Source: Voacanga thouarsii
Lineage: Eukaryota; Streptophyta; Magnoliopsida; Gentianales; Apocynaceae
Assembly (NCBI GenBank): GCA_026120185.1
Contig: JANUWF010001481.1
Span: 496,001-560,000 of the forward strand
Direction of reading: 5' to 3'
Length of the DNA: 64,000 nt
This document shows positions 49,401 through 61,190 of this stretch, in pieces; position 1 is the first letter of the stretch; each line of letters begins with the position of its first letter. The position numbers and the translations under genes are program-made. The notes under the pieces are model-generated. The model saw nothing but the letters and a program-made list of their open reading frames with translations. It was not told where the DNA came from and searched no databases.

Positions 49401-51535
49401 CCACAGAAAATTCCCTTGCAGATGTACAAATTATAGGGCATATCTCAATTCCATTTCTGGCAACAAATTATCCTCAATTCCATCGACCTTTCCTTCTTCT
49501 ATTTGCCAGACCCATTTCCCTTGGTTTGCTCCCGCACTTCGTTGCCGTCGCCGTCACTCTTGTCCTCGCCGTCGCCGTCGCGCACTGGTCCTCGTCGTTC
49601 GCCGCCGCATAGGTGCCTTCCCAAGGGAGTTTGCAGCTACTGTTTGCCGTCGCAGAGGTAACTCATAGAGAAGTCTGCTCTTGCTACAGACTTCTTCAAC
49701 TCAATGGCTCGAAATTTTCAATTTTTCTATTTTTGTGAGTGAGCAATGTGTGTAATGTGTGTTCGACGGGTGTAATTTGGATGCACTTCACTGAATTTTT
49801 TTCTTCATTCTTTGAACCTACATTTTTTTTCTTCATTTTTCAATTGATTTATTTTCTTTCAATTACAGAAGTCCGGTTGATTTATTTTCATTACAAAAGA
49901 ATGGTTGATTTATTTTCTTTCAATTCATTACAGAAGTCCGGTTGTTTCTTCTTGTCTTCTTTTGTCCTTGTTTCCCAAACGACACTTAGTGCATTGTTCA
50001 CGGGCTACTCTTGTCTTCTTTTTCGTCTTGTAATTGTTGCTTGCTGTGTCTTCTTTTGTTCTTTCTTCTTGTCACACACCACTGTATATTATCCTCTTAT
50101 AACTTTGTTCTTTTGGAATGCATTTGTTTTTGTATTTTGTCTTCTTTCATTTTGTTCACTAATGTTTCGTCCTTCTATGCTCATAGAATATACACAACAC
50201 TTAATTTGCTTCGTCCTTCATGCTCACATGTGTGTGTTTACTATTCAAAAGACTTGAATGAATTTCACTACAATTGAGAATATATCACCTAATAAAAAAT
50301 ATTTATAACTAATTAAATTAATCATCTTACCATTTATTAGATAATAATATACTATAAACTATAAAGAATATTTTCTAGCTAATTAAATTATTACTTTGTT
50401 ATTTTTTTTTATAACAATATATGCTACAAACTATAGATGATTTATATGTAAAATTTAAAATAATCTTATCTTTTTAATTTTTCAAATAATAACACATTAA
50501 TTTAATAATTAACTTGTGATTTATAAACCAATAACTAAAATTAATATAACTTTCAAAACCAACCTCTTCTATTTTAAAAGTATAAATTTTACTGACTCAT
50601 AAATCAACTACTATTTGCACTCAATCAATAAGAAAAAGGTCAAAGATTCATCAGAGAATTTAAATATAGGTAAATTAATATCCTATCCTTATTAATGAAA
50701 AATATTAATAATGTAACAAAATTTATATTTTTTTTATTATGGAAAGTTGGTTCTAGAAATTCAAATGAAAAAACATATGTATTTTAAAAAGTGAATATTT
50801 ATTTTTAAAAATTCAGATTCAAAAATAAAAATATTAAAATTTAAATGAAAAGAGTAATAAAATTAGTATCTATTTGTAAAATACTCGAATATCTTTGTAA
50901 ATAAATTTGTTTTATGGAACTAAATAATATTAATTAATTAAACACAAATATATTTAAGCAAACTTTGTTTACTAACAACACAGTAGATCAACCTCACTTT
51001 GCTACAGTCGTGTATAGTACCACAAATCCACCTTGGAGAACATCAAGCCAAAATATGATTCCCTTTTTGCCCCTCAATGCATTGTCGATTTTATTATAGT
51101 TACAAGTTAAAAGAATTTGTCATTTAGTAGGGGGAAAAAATTAAAAAAGGACTTCATCAACCTAAGTCAAAGCCGGCTTGAGAAAGCAGATGGTCGTCCC
51201 ATGGTGCAATAAATACTTAATAAATTAATTATAAAAATATATATTGTACACAAATTCATTAAAAAATCGGTTGTAAATCAAAGTAAGTTAAAATGTTTTA
51301 TGTGATATCGTATCTATTTATGTAAAAGGGGTAAAGCCCATTTTAGTATGTTTATTAGCGTGTTTGATATGTGTGTTTATGCATGAATATTTTGGAAATT
51401 AGTTACAATATTTCTGAGTATCTTAAAATTATTGTCATTTTTGAAAACTAGTTTAAATTTTCCTGTTAAACTACTAAACTTATGGCTACGAAATTTATAA
51501 ATCATAATCGAATAGGTGGCATATAGTCAGTTAAA
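49401..51535 (+). other. CACTA 5' region upstream of the transposase gene
   Basis: Non-coding by my reading. 49530-49620 is a GC-rich patch of GCCGTCGCC repeats, possibly the promoter or first untranslated exon. 49841-49943 holds three imperfect copies of a GGTTGATTTATTTTCTTTCAAT...ACAGAAGTCC unit. 50280-51530 is strongly AT-rich. A 172-residue Phe/Ser-rich frame at 49739-50257 is compositional (T-rich) and not supported as a gene. Confidence 0.55.
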
Positions 51536-54500
51536 ATGAATGGAGATAGAAGTTGGATGTATAATCGACTCCTCACGGGTCGTCGAGGCATAACAAAAAA
51601 GTTTACACAAGGACTCGACGAGTTCATCCGGGTTGCATGTGCGCAACCACAATTCATTCGCAGTGCAACGACAAGGTGTCCATGTTCTAGGTGCAAGCTT
51701 CTGAAATTCCAAAGTCGTGAAACCTGTCATGTTCACCTTCTAAACAAAGGTTTTATGCCGAATTATTTTATTTGGACATCCCATGGAGAAGAGTATCAAA
51801 TCCATGAAGAAGAACTGCCTCATGTAGTATCGGACCATCACGAAACCACAAATAGGTATCGAGAAATGGTACATGATGCCGCGGGTCATTCCTTCAATGA
51901 TAATTGGGCCGTGGGTCTATCTAATATCGAGGAGGAAGCACCGAATCCCAATGCACAACAATTCTATGATCTATTGCACGAGGCAGACGAGCCATTGTTT
52001 CAAGGTTGTGTACGACATTCAAAATTGTCAGTTGTGTCACGAATGTTGCATTTGAAGTCAGAGCAGAATATGCCAGATATTCATTTCGACCATTGGGCCA
52101 GTCTTATTAATGAAATTCTACCAGATGATGGGAACAAAGTGCCGAATGATTTCTACAAGACTAAGAAGTTTGTGAAAGCTCTTGGGTTACCAGTTGAGAA
52201 GATTCATGTATGTGTCAATGGATGTATGCTCTTTTGGAAAGATGATGAGGAGTTAATGAACTGCAAATTTTGTAATCATCCCCGATACAAGTTAAGAATT
52301 TTGGAAAAATCCAAACCTATTCCATATCAAAAAATGCATTACCTACCCATTACTCCGAGGCTTCAGAGGCTTTATGCGTCAAAAGAAACAGCCGAGCATA
52401 TGACATGGCATAAAGACCATACGCAACAGGGCGATGAAATGAATCACCCATCAGATGGCGAAGCGTGGAAGGATTTCGACATAAAACATCCAGACTTCGC
52501 ACATGAGCCACGCAATGTAAGATTGGCATTATGTGCAGATGGGTTTACACCTTTTGGTATGTCTGGCAAGTCATATTCTTGCTGGCCTGTCATTATCACC
52601 CCTTATAATTTCCCACCTTGGATGTGCATGAAGACACCTTACATGTTTCTAGCAGTGGTAATCCCGGGACCAAGAGATCCTAGGAAAATGATTGATGTGT
52701 ATCTCCAACCACTTATTGAGGAGTTGAAATCACTTTGGCGTGTGGGTATTCAGACGTATGATATTTCAGGAAAGATAATTTCGATATGCGGGCTGCGCTT
52801 ATATGGACAATAGGAGACTTTCCTGCATATGGGATGTTATCTGGGTGGACAACTTCTGGGCACATGGCATGCCCAATTTGTATGGAAAAGAGTAAGGCAT
52901 TTCAACTTCGGCATGGAAGAAAAACATGTTTCTTTGATGTTCACCGCCAATTTCTCCCACGGGATCACCCGTATAGAAGAAATAAGACCAATTTTTTGAA
53001 AAATCGTGTTGAAAACGATCCTCCACCACCCAGGCTCATAGGTGAAGAAATTTGGCAACGAGTTCAAAATATTCCCAAGGTTACTGATACCGGCGATGAA
53101 GACATTCCCGAAGAGTATCTCAGCTAGTCACAATTGGACAAAACAAAGCATATTTTGGGAACTCCCTTATTGGTCTTCATTGCTTGTTCGACACAACTTA
53201 GATGTCATGCACATAGTTAAAAATTGTTTTGATAATGTTTTCAACACAGTAATGGATGTAAAAGGTAAAACAAAAGATACCCTAAATGCTCGTTATGACA
53301 TCAAAGAACTATGCCGAAGAAAAGAATTGGAATTAGACCCCGGAGAGAGCATTAGATCAAAGGCAACTTATTGTCTTTCCAAACAAGAACAACACATTTT
53401 GTTTGAGTGGATAAAGGATCTAAAATTTCCTGATGGCTATGCATCGAACCTATCTAGATATGTTGATATCCGGGAGTCTAAGTTGATAAACACGAAGAGT
53501 CATGATTGCCATGTTTTCCTGTTGCGTTTGTTGCCTACTGCTTTCAGACAAATGCTACCAGAGTCGATTTGGAATGCTTTAACTGAGTTTAGTATATTTT
53601 TTAATGACTTATATACCACTAAGTTGACTGTGGATAAGATGAGAGAGTTGGAGGAAAATATTTCTATTATATTATGTAAGTTGGAGAGAATATTTCCACC
53701 CGCATTTTTCAACTCAATGGAGCATCTTCCAGTTCATTTACCATATGAAGCTCGTGTGTACGGTCCAGTTCAATACCGTTGGATGTTTCCTTTTGAAAGG
53801 TAGTTCATAAAGTACTGTTGTCTAAAAAGTTCATTTTTCAATTCTATCTCTTCGTATTATGTCAATGCTTAAATTGCTTTTACCATATGTAGATACCTCT
53901 ATCATTTGAAAAAGAAGATTAGAAATAAGGCAAGAGTTGAAGCGTCTATAGTGAATGCTTACTTGGTCGAAGAGGCTTCTAACTTTACAACATACTATTT
54001 TGAGCCGCGTGTGGTAACAAGAAGTAGGCGTCCAAGTCGACACGATGATGGCGGTGACGTCAGCCATTCTGCAAATAATTTAGCGATTTTCAGTTTGTCG
54101 AGGCGGTCAGCAGGTAGATCTTATATGCGGTGGCTTACTGATGAGGAATACAAAGCTGCCCATCTTTATGTGTTGCTGAACTGTTGGGAGGTGGAATCGT
54201 TTATCAAGTTTATTAAAAGCTGAGTTTACAGATGATTTCTCTTCTAACTCTTCAGTGCGATAATAATATATACTAAGTTATTTTTATGCTATCACTTCAG
54301 TATGTTTATTGGTCAATTGCACACCCATCATCCACAACTCAGACATCGTGACATTAACAAGGAGATTGAGACTCACTTTGCTAGCTGGTTCCGTAGCCAT
54401 GTATGTAATGTCATGTTTGTGCAAATTATAGCATCTCTACTCTTTATTGTACTAATATTAAATTATTTGACTAGGTTTTGAGTACTGAGAATAATATTGA

Positions 54501-55190
54501 TAATCAGCTTTTAAAGGACCTCTCAAGAGGCCCTTTAATGGCAGTTGAAGCATATTCCATTTACTATATTAATGGATATTGTTTTCACACCATGAGCCAT
54601 GGAGAAGGAAAATCAACAATGAATTATGGGGTGTGCATTCGAGGCACGACTTATTCTCAATCAACAACTGCATGAGACTATTATGGATTAATACAAGAAA
54701 TACTTCGTGTACAATATCCTGGCTTGCCAGAGAAGAACACTGTATTGTTTAAGTGTGAATGGTTTGATCCACGATCTCGTGACAGTATGAAAGTTCATCC
54801 AAGATACAATTTGGTGAAAATAAATTATAGAAAAAGGTGGCCAAAATACGAACCATTTGTGCTAACCCATCAAGCAATTCAGGTATACTACGCTCCATAT
54901 CCGAGTACAAGACGTGATATGCGTGACTGGTGGGCTGTTTTTCACGTTAAAGCAAGAGAGATTTTTTATGTTCCACAAGTTGAACACGCTTATCAAAATG
55001 ACCATTCTATTGGCACACCATTACAAATTCAAGATGATCAACTTGATCCTCTACGTGATTGAGATGCTACGGAGAAGAGGATGTCATTAGGAGTGATGGT
55101 AATGATGAAACTACCGATGAAGAGATTGAATATGAGTCTGAAAATGAGGAAGATGATGCTGATGAATCGATTGAAATTGAGGACGAGTAA
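51536..55190 (+). pseudogene. TNP2-like CACTA transposase, frameshifted
   Basis: Starts at ATG 51536 (MNGDRSWMYNRLLTGRRG). Domains in order: transposase-associated N-terminal domain with a Cys/His cluster (51536-51790; 'CPCSRCKLL', 'HLLNKGFMPNYFIW'); Tnp2 catalytic region (about 52080-53110; 'LALCADGFTPFGMSGKSYS', 'YLQPLIEELKSLW', 'DFPAYGMLSGW', 'CPICMEKS'); DUF4218-like region (53130-54200; 'WSSLLVRHNLDVMHIVKN', 'MFPFER'); DUF4216-like region (54600-55060; 'LFKCEWFDP'); and an acidic tail (about 55082-55190; many Asp/Glu). Introns are visible at 53800-53892 and 54401-54474 (GT...AG, frame restored). One-base frameshifts near 52775 and 53110, a TGA at 54673 and a frame change near 55065 break it. 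The family's transposase cuts and joins element ends. Confidence 0.9.
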
Positions 55191-55289
55191 AATATTCTTT
55201 TTACATCTTCATATCTTTTACTTTTGTTACATATATTATTGTATATTATTTTTTAATTTGCAAACTAACTAATCATTTGCTTTGTAGAT

Positions 55290-56857
55290 ATGCCTCGGAG
55301 TAGTTCATATTTTCATTCTGAGCACCCCGCCCCATCTACCTCCAATGTTCCAGCGTCACAGACTCCATAGAATCCTTTATCAGATGGGAGCATTGCTGCT
55401 GGTGGTAATACTACTACTTCTGTTGTCCCTTACTCTATTCCTTCTTCATCGCAGCGACCCATGATACACATTCTTCCGGGGAGTAATAATGTGTAAGTAT
55501 ACCATATATATTTACAAAGAATATAAAGTTTTACCCACAATTCAAACAACATTTTCAATACTTTTTGTTGAATAACTTTAAGTTTTGATCAATGTCTTTT
55601 TGTTAGGTTTGGACCCATAGAGATTCAATATAAAATTCATAACTGCATCTCAGACTGCATCAAGCTGAAATTTGATGCCCCGCATAAAAGGTGGTTGCAT
55701 GTGGATTTTGATACGAAGAATACTTAGTTTCAAGAATTCGAGGTAAGTGTTTAATAATTAAATGTTATGTGATCTTCTTGCTCTTTTATAAAGTTTTGAG
55801 TTGAAGTATCTTATATTATTTCTTTTTATTGTAGAAACGATATAGATGGAGGGAAAAGGATAGTGAAATGGTCCGAAAAGCTTGGAACTCCAAGGCGGGG
55901 GAGCTATTCTGAGGGATTATTGCTTCAGCCAAAAAGGCATGGTTGAAAGATAGAGTTAAACTTCCATGGATGCCTGAGGATGTGTTTGATGCTATGGTAG
56001 CATATTGGCAGACGCCAGAGACACTAGCACAATTAGAGAAAAATTCTCGTAATCGTTGCAATCAGCGAGAGAATGCCTCATGCATGCATACGGGCGGACC
56101 CATTCCATATCTCGCACATGCATATCGCATTGTAAGTATCGAATAAATTTTAGGTATATGAATACTTAGTAAGTTAAATCATAAAGAAATTAATACCATA
56201 CAAATTTATTACAGGCAGCAAAGAATGGTGGTGTTCTACCAAATTCTCTTGAGCTTCACAGAGAGTTACATCAACACGAGGTTCAAGGGAGGACGGAATT
56301 CATCACACCATATCATCGAGATCTTCATGTAAGTTATTATTATAGTATATTTAACTTAATATTTTTCATTGAATTCTTATTGATTCCTTCTAAAATCTTT
56401 ACTCAATTTTTAGGAACGAGCTACTAGGATGGTTGAGGAGGTAGAAACACAAGTCTCCTCTACAGCCTCGACATCTGTTGAACCTGGAACTGCTACTGAG
56501 TCTCCAGTGATTGATTATGATAACATTATGCTTACAGTAGCTGGGGGTGTAAGGAAAGGACGTGTCCCCGGTCTTGGTTCAGCATGTCAGCCTATCCTGA
56601 GTTCAAGGTCTGGAAGTAGCACATCTGCGAGGACTAGCTATGTTGATCACAGAGTCCTTCATGAGCTGCATGAGGATTATGGTCGCAAAATGCAAGAGAT
56701 GCAAGCAAATCACGTTGAGGAGATGGCGCGTCAGGAGCAACTCATACTTGAGACTCGTCGTCAAATGGATGAGATAATGGCCATGATGCGGGTGCACTTA
56801 GAATCGTGCTCATCTAGAGGAGCCACAGACAATGAGAGGACTCATGATGATGCGTGA
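55290..56857 (+). pseudogene. TNPA/Ptta-like second gene of the CACTA element
   Basis: Likely start ATG 55290 (MPRSSSYFHSEHPAP). Exons, by frame and GT/AG sites, are approximately 55290-55493, 55608-55742, 55835-56131, 56216-56328 and 56414-56857. The central part (AYWQTPETLAQLEKNSRNR...HTGGPIPYLAHAYRI) matches the plant transposase family 24 (Ptta/En/Spm). The C-terminus (about 56640-56790) is Glu/Gln/Met-rich and predicted helical, likely a coiled coil (HELHEDYGRKMQEMQ). TAG at about 55368, TAG near 55726 and TGA near 55909 interrupt it. In studied elements the partner protein binds the subterminal repeats; that role here is inferred. Confidence 0.8.
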
Positions 56858-57040
56858 TTGTAGCTTTGAAAAGCTAATCTATATAATAGATTAGTTTTTA
56901 TTGACTGTCACAACATACTTATTACTATTCTGTGGTGGAGACAATTTTGTGATGTCTTATTTGCTTGTGGGAGTTGGATATTATTAGACTTTATTTTATT
57001 TGTTAATCTATTCTATTTTGTACTTTGTGGCCTGGGTGTT

Positions 57041-57147
57041 TGTTGATATGCTGGGTGTTTGATTATAGGAGTTTGATTGTTGATATGATGGGTGTATGGT
57101 TATAGGAGTTTGATTGTTGATATGTTGGGTGGTGTATGTTTATAGGA
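57041..57147. repeat. Imperfect tandem repeat downstream of the TNPA-like gene
   Basis: About three copies of a 35-40 base unit with TATAGGAGTTTGATTGTTGA and TATGNTGGGTG. The rest of 56858-57200 is AT-rich 3' flanking sequence of the gene with no other feature. Confidence 0.8.
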
Positions 57148-57204
57148 TTTTGGTAAGGTCTTGATATGTGTATATCCTGTAAACAGGTTGAAAAATCAGA
57201 CAGG

Positions 57205-57835
57205 GAACAGCTACGAAAATTCCGTGGCTAATTTTTTTGGCAATTCTGCCACATAAACAGCCACGGAATTTTTTGTGGTTGATTACCAAATCAGCCACGG
57301 AATTTTTTTGTGGCTGATTACCAAATCAGCCACGGAATATTCCGTGGCCAAAGATAATTTCAGCCACAAAAATTCCATGGCTGAATTATTTCTCAATTAA
57401 AAATTATTCATTATATGAAATTAAATCAGCCACGAAATTATATACTCAGCTACGAACATTTCCGTGGCCGATCACCCTCGAAAACTATTTCCTTGGCTGA
57501 TCACTTTTTAAATTAAATAAATTATTATTACTATTTATTAAATCAGCCACGGAATTTCCGTGGCTAATCACTCACGGAATGGTATTCCGTGGCCAATTTC
57601 TAATTTTTGAATTAAATAATTTTTAATTATTTTGAATTAATCAGCAACGGAATTTATTTATCAGCCACGAAATATTTTGTGGCTAATCACCCACGGAAAT
57701 ATTTTTCGTGGTTGATAAATCAGCCACGCCGACTTTAGCCACGGAAAATTTTCCATGGCTGAGTTCAATCAGCCACGGATTTCATCCAATCAGCCACGGA
57801 ATTTGTCGTGGTTGATAGGTCAGTTTCCAGTAGTG
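57205..57835. repeat. Right subterminal repeat array of the CACTA element
   Basis: Around twenty copies, by eye, of ATCAGCCACGGAA or TTCCGTGGCTGAT in both orientations, with near-palindromic pairs such as CCACGGAATATTCCGTGG at about 57334-57351. Denser than the left array. Confidence 0.9.
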
Positions 57836-57838
57836 ATA

Positions 57839-59260
57839 TGATTTACCAGTTTTATATGTGATATGAAGTTTATTACCTATAAAATTATTATTTTATATTA
57901 CAAACAATTATTTTCATTTACTAGTTATAAAATAGTACATTGTTCAGCCTTAATGGACGATGCTTGTAGTATATTAGATGTAGCTGTCAATCGGAGTTAA
58001 TGACATTATTAGTGAGTATTTGATTGAATACATGATTATGAATACTTGGAGTTTGGAGCTATATATTTGTTTATACATATATGCTACAATAGTTGTTGGC
58101 CAATAGTGATATGCACTTTGTATTTACCCCAGACGGGACTAGATTGCCTTGAATGAAACTTGGAAGATTATTTTATCCGTGAGATTAAGAGATCATGTAA
58201 GTCCTTGCATAAAGCTGTTTGTTGAACCAAAGTGCTTCTACAAGTCAAATGTGTTGTTTACCATGAAGATGTACTTTGGGATGCAATTATGGATGTTTTA
58301 TCTTTCCTAAATAAAATTAATTTCAAAACAAGCAAATAATTTTCCAAATAAAATACTAAATTTTTCTTAAACCAAATTTTACTAGACTGTCTGAATACCA
58401 TAATTGCTACTTCAAAGGTGAAACACTTCATTGATTTTACTTTTTTTCAAGTGGAAAAAATATAACTTTAAGTATTCAATAAGGATAGGCTGATTAGAGC
58501 TAACCTTGGAAGGTTATGGTAAGTCTCTCGGTTGAGGCTTCTATTGGGAGATAAACTCTTTTTGGATAAGGCGACAGTTTTGGTTAGCCATGTCGATCCG
58601 TGCTAGTAACTCAGTCCATGTGGACTGTTTCTTTTTCGAAATGGACAACCGGTAAGTTTGGGTATAGAGATGAAGGAGAATCTCACCTAGTGGGTCGATC
58701 ATCCACTTGTATTGTGATGCAAGGTTTCACAATACCCGGTCATAATACAGGATTTTATGGCCATGACTATGATGCAGGGTTTCATAGTCAACTTTGTTTG
58801 AGTGGTTCATTTTTTTAGAAGTTGTACATTTCATTTTGCAAAAGCTGATAAAATACCACTCAATGTTTAAAGATGAGTTTCTGGACTTGCACACTTTTTA
58901 TTGTGACTTGTTTAAAATTTGCATACATAAAAGGTTTACTTAAATTATCATAAGCACACACAGGATTATTGAGAAATATTTCTCATCATCTTTTTATACT
59001 ATGTTTTCAGGTCAATCCTACTTTAAAGGTTGAATTGTTTTGTATTGTCTTAAGTTTTGAAGATTCATTTTGATTGTATTTGTTTTTTGAGAGACAAAAT
59101 TCAACGAAACAAAATTCATGTGTTACAACATAATAATACTTGCAAATGATAGGGCGATATCTCTGTCTCTTATAAAAGGAAATCTGTATTTGACCCTTTA
59201 TTTTAAGGATAGGGCGACATTTCTGTCTCTTTTGGGGTGCGTAGGTAGTGGGGTGTTACA
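57839..59260. repeat. Right part of the second long LTR-like element
   Basis: It resembles 19600-20796 in order: TATTTACCCCA near 58120, AGGTTATGGTAAGTCTCTC near 58511, a run near 58570-58700 (compare 20100-20220), TTTTCAGGTCAATCCTAC near 59003, and the end GGGGTGTTACA (59250-59260). A near-duplicate of the end phrase (GATAGGGCGAYAT...CTGTCTCT) occurs twice (59149-59170, 59210-59231). No gene is supported. Confidence 0.6.
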
Positions 59261-60440
59261 ACATAAATTTCAACTTTATTGCAAATTATGTGTTTTCACG
59301 AGACAAAATTCAACATTATTCCAAATGAAAATTTTCACATACGACAAAATCCTCTTCGTCTTTTGAAAAATTTGAGATTTTCATAATAATACTTCAAATA
59401 AATTTTATTATTTGTTTCTAGAATTTTTAAAAATTATAAAATTATCTTTTTTTAATTAATTTACCTCTGAATTTTAAGTTTTAGTTTCTAAATACAAGCG
59501 GCAAATGGGAAAACATTCCCTGCAACACAGTCATCCTTCTAAGAAGAAGATTGCTATGAACACAAATCAGTCAGAAAAGTCGCAAGGTAACGGCATCTAC
59601 TGCACTCTTAAATTTCTCTGCCGCAAATCACAATCCGTAATTTGTTTCCACCAAAAGGTAGAAAGCTCTTTAATATTTCAGACCTTCGTGTGAAAGAAAG
59701 GTAATCATATACGATTCTTCTTAATACATGATCGATAACACACAAATTTCCTCATTCCAAGAGGCTCTGAGTTGCTAATCATGAATTTCTTTATTTTTTA
59801 TTATGATAATTGTTATAATTGGAGTAGCTCAATAACCCTTAGAAAAATTTTGAATAAAATCTAAGTAAAAAATAATAATAATAATCATTATCATCATGCG
59901 TTTAGATATCACATTTCGATTCAAAATCTTAAAACATTAAATCTATTAGTCCTTCCTATTTATAAATCACTCGTCGAATATTTTCTTTCTAATGTAAAAT
60001 TATTTAATTCACACTTAAAATTTCAAGTGCAATAAATTGTGACCAAGGCAGCATAGGAATTTTGAACTTCTAGTATTTTGATAGCACCTTGGTGATTCAC
60101 TCGCAATCCGGATGTTGATGTTAACGGGTACTTAAATTCGATAATATATGTCCATAGGCTAAAATAATTAGTGCTGAAAATTTTATATTAACGTTCTGAT
60201 TTCAAATCTTTCTTATGATGTTTTAATTAATAAAAAATAGATAATATGAAAAGAAAAAAAAAAGGTAGAATGTATACATGTATGGAAAAAAAAAAAAATC
60301 TAAGACTGATGCAATCTTTGAAAGTAAAAGTTGGATTTGGGATAGCCCCTAAATTTTTCCATTTGAAAAATACAATTTTATCTATTTGAATTTAAATGTC
60401 ATTTTTTGACATAATATAAAAATTTTAAAAAATATTTGAT

Positions 60441-60452
<12 letters not shown>

Positions 60453-60472
<20 letters not shown>

Positions 60473-60477
60473 TATAT
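60453..60477. repeat. (TA)n microsatellite
   Basis: About 12 TA units in an AT-rich stretch. Confidence 0.9.
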
Positions 60478-60980
60478 TATTTTTTAATTAGAGAAGTTAG
60501 TGATAGCATCTATATTGGAGCTTATATTCTTTATATAAAAGATGTTGATTGTCAACATGTATAAGAAAAATATATTTATTTGAAAGAAATAGACCTTCAT
60601 TTCCTGACATCTCAAAAGAGAAATAAGAACATTTAATTCGAACTAAAAGAATAATATTCAAATAGTTGAGAATTTATTATCTATTTCAATTGTTAAGAAG
60701 AGTTAACAAATTTTTTTACCAAATTCCCGTATTACCCTCATTAGTTAAGAAGGTTAGCAGTGGAACTAATTTATCTGTACAACTCATACCACCTTAAAAT
60801 AAGAAACTCAGTTGTTGATAGTTTAATGGAAAATATATTTATTTTTAAAAACACACATCTAATTTATGATATTTAATTTTATAAATAAGAGTAGTACTAA
60901 TTAGTTTAATAATTTTTAAATTTTATAACGATGACCAGTTCTCTTTCTTTGAATTGAATGATAGCATGAATGTAAGCACA

Positions 60981-61190
60981 TTACAAATCGTGCTCGCCGC
61001 GTCCTGAAGTTTCGGGCTTCAAAAATGGGAAGCGAAGAGTTCCCAATTTTGACGCGGTCCTGGTTACCAATAAAACAACGCTTCCAAACCGTGTGCTTTG
61101 ACTTGGGACTTTGTGTGCCCTTGAAATACCACAGGCTCTAACTTTTTCTTTGTGAGGAATGCCACTCTCCTCCATTTTCACTGTTCAAAT
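60981..61190 (-). other. GC-richer island with a short open frame
   Basis: Roughly balanced base composition against the very AT-rich flanks. On the minus strand a 66-residue frame (61181 to 60981) starts MKMEESGIPHKEKVRACG; it resembles nothing I recognise. It may be a remnant exon, a promoter-proximal region of a gene outside the window or a fragment of an unlisted repeat. Confidence 0.3.

Larger units (their letters stand above)
48884..57835 (+). mobile_element. CACTA (En/Spm-type) DNA transposon, 8.95 kb
   Basis: The 13 bp terminal inverted repeats are CACTACTAGAAAC (48884) and, at the other end, GTTTCCAGTAGTG (to 57835), one mismatch. They are flanked by the 3 bp duplication ATA (48881-48883, 57836-57838), as expected for CACTA elements. 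Both ends have arrays of the motif ATCAGCCACGG/CCGTGGCTGAT. Two genes lie inside on the plus strand: TNP2-like transposase (51536-55190) and a Ptta/TNPA-like protein (55290-56857). Both have stops or frameshifts, so this copy is probably not autonomous now, though it looks recently complete. Confidence 0.95.

Noticed and set aside
49739..50257. 172-residue Phe/Cys-rich frame, possibly a membrane protein
   Set aside because: Composition follows a T-rich stretch containing tandem repeats upstream of the transposase; no recognisable motif or partner exon.
48884..57835. Regular short repeats at both ends suggesting a CRISPR-like or satellite array
   Set aside because: The motif occurs in both orientations with irregular spacing, lies only near the element ends and is a standard CACTA subterminal array in a plant genome.
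59505..59693. 62-residue plus-strand frame with basic start, possible small exon
   Set aside because: No motif, no convincing splice continuation and no neighbouring gene; noted only within the region entry.
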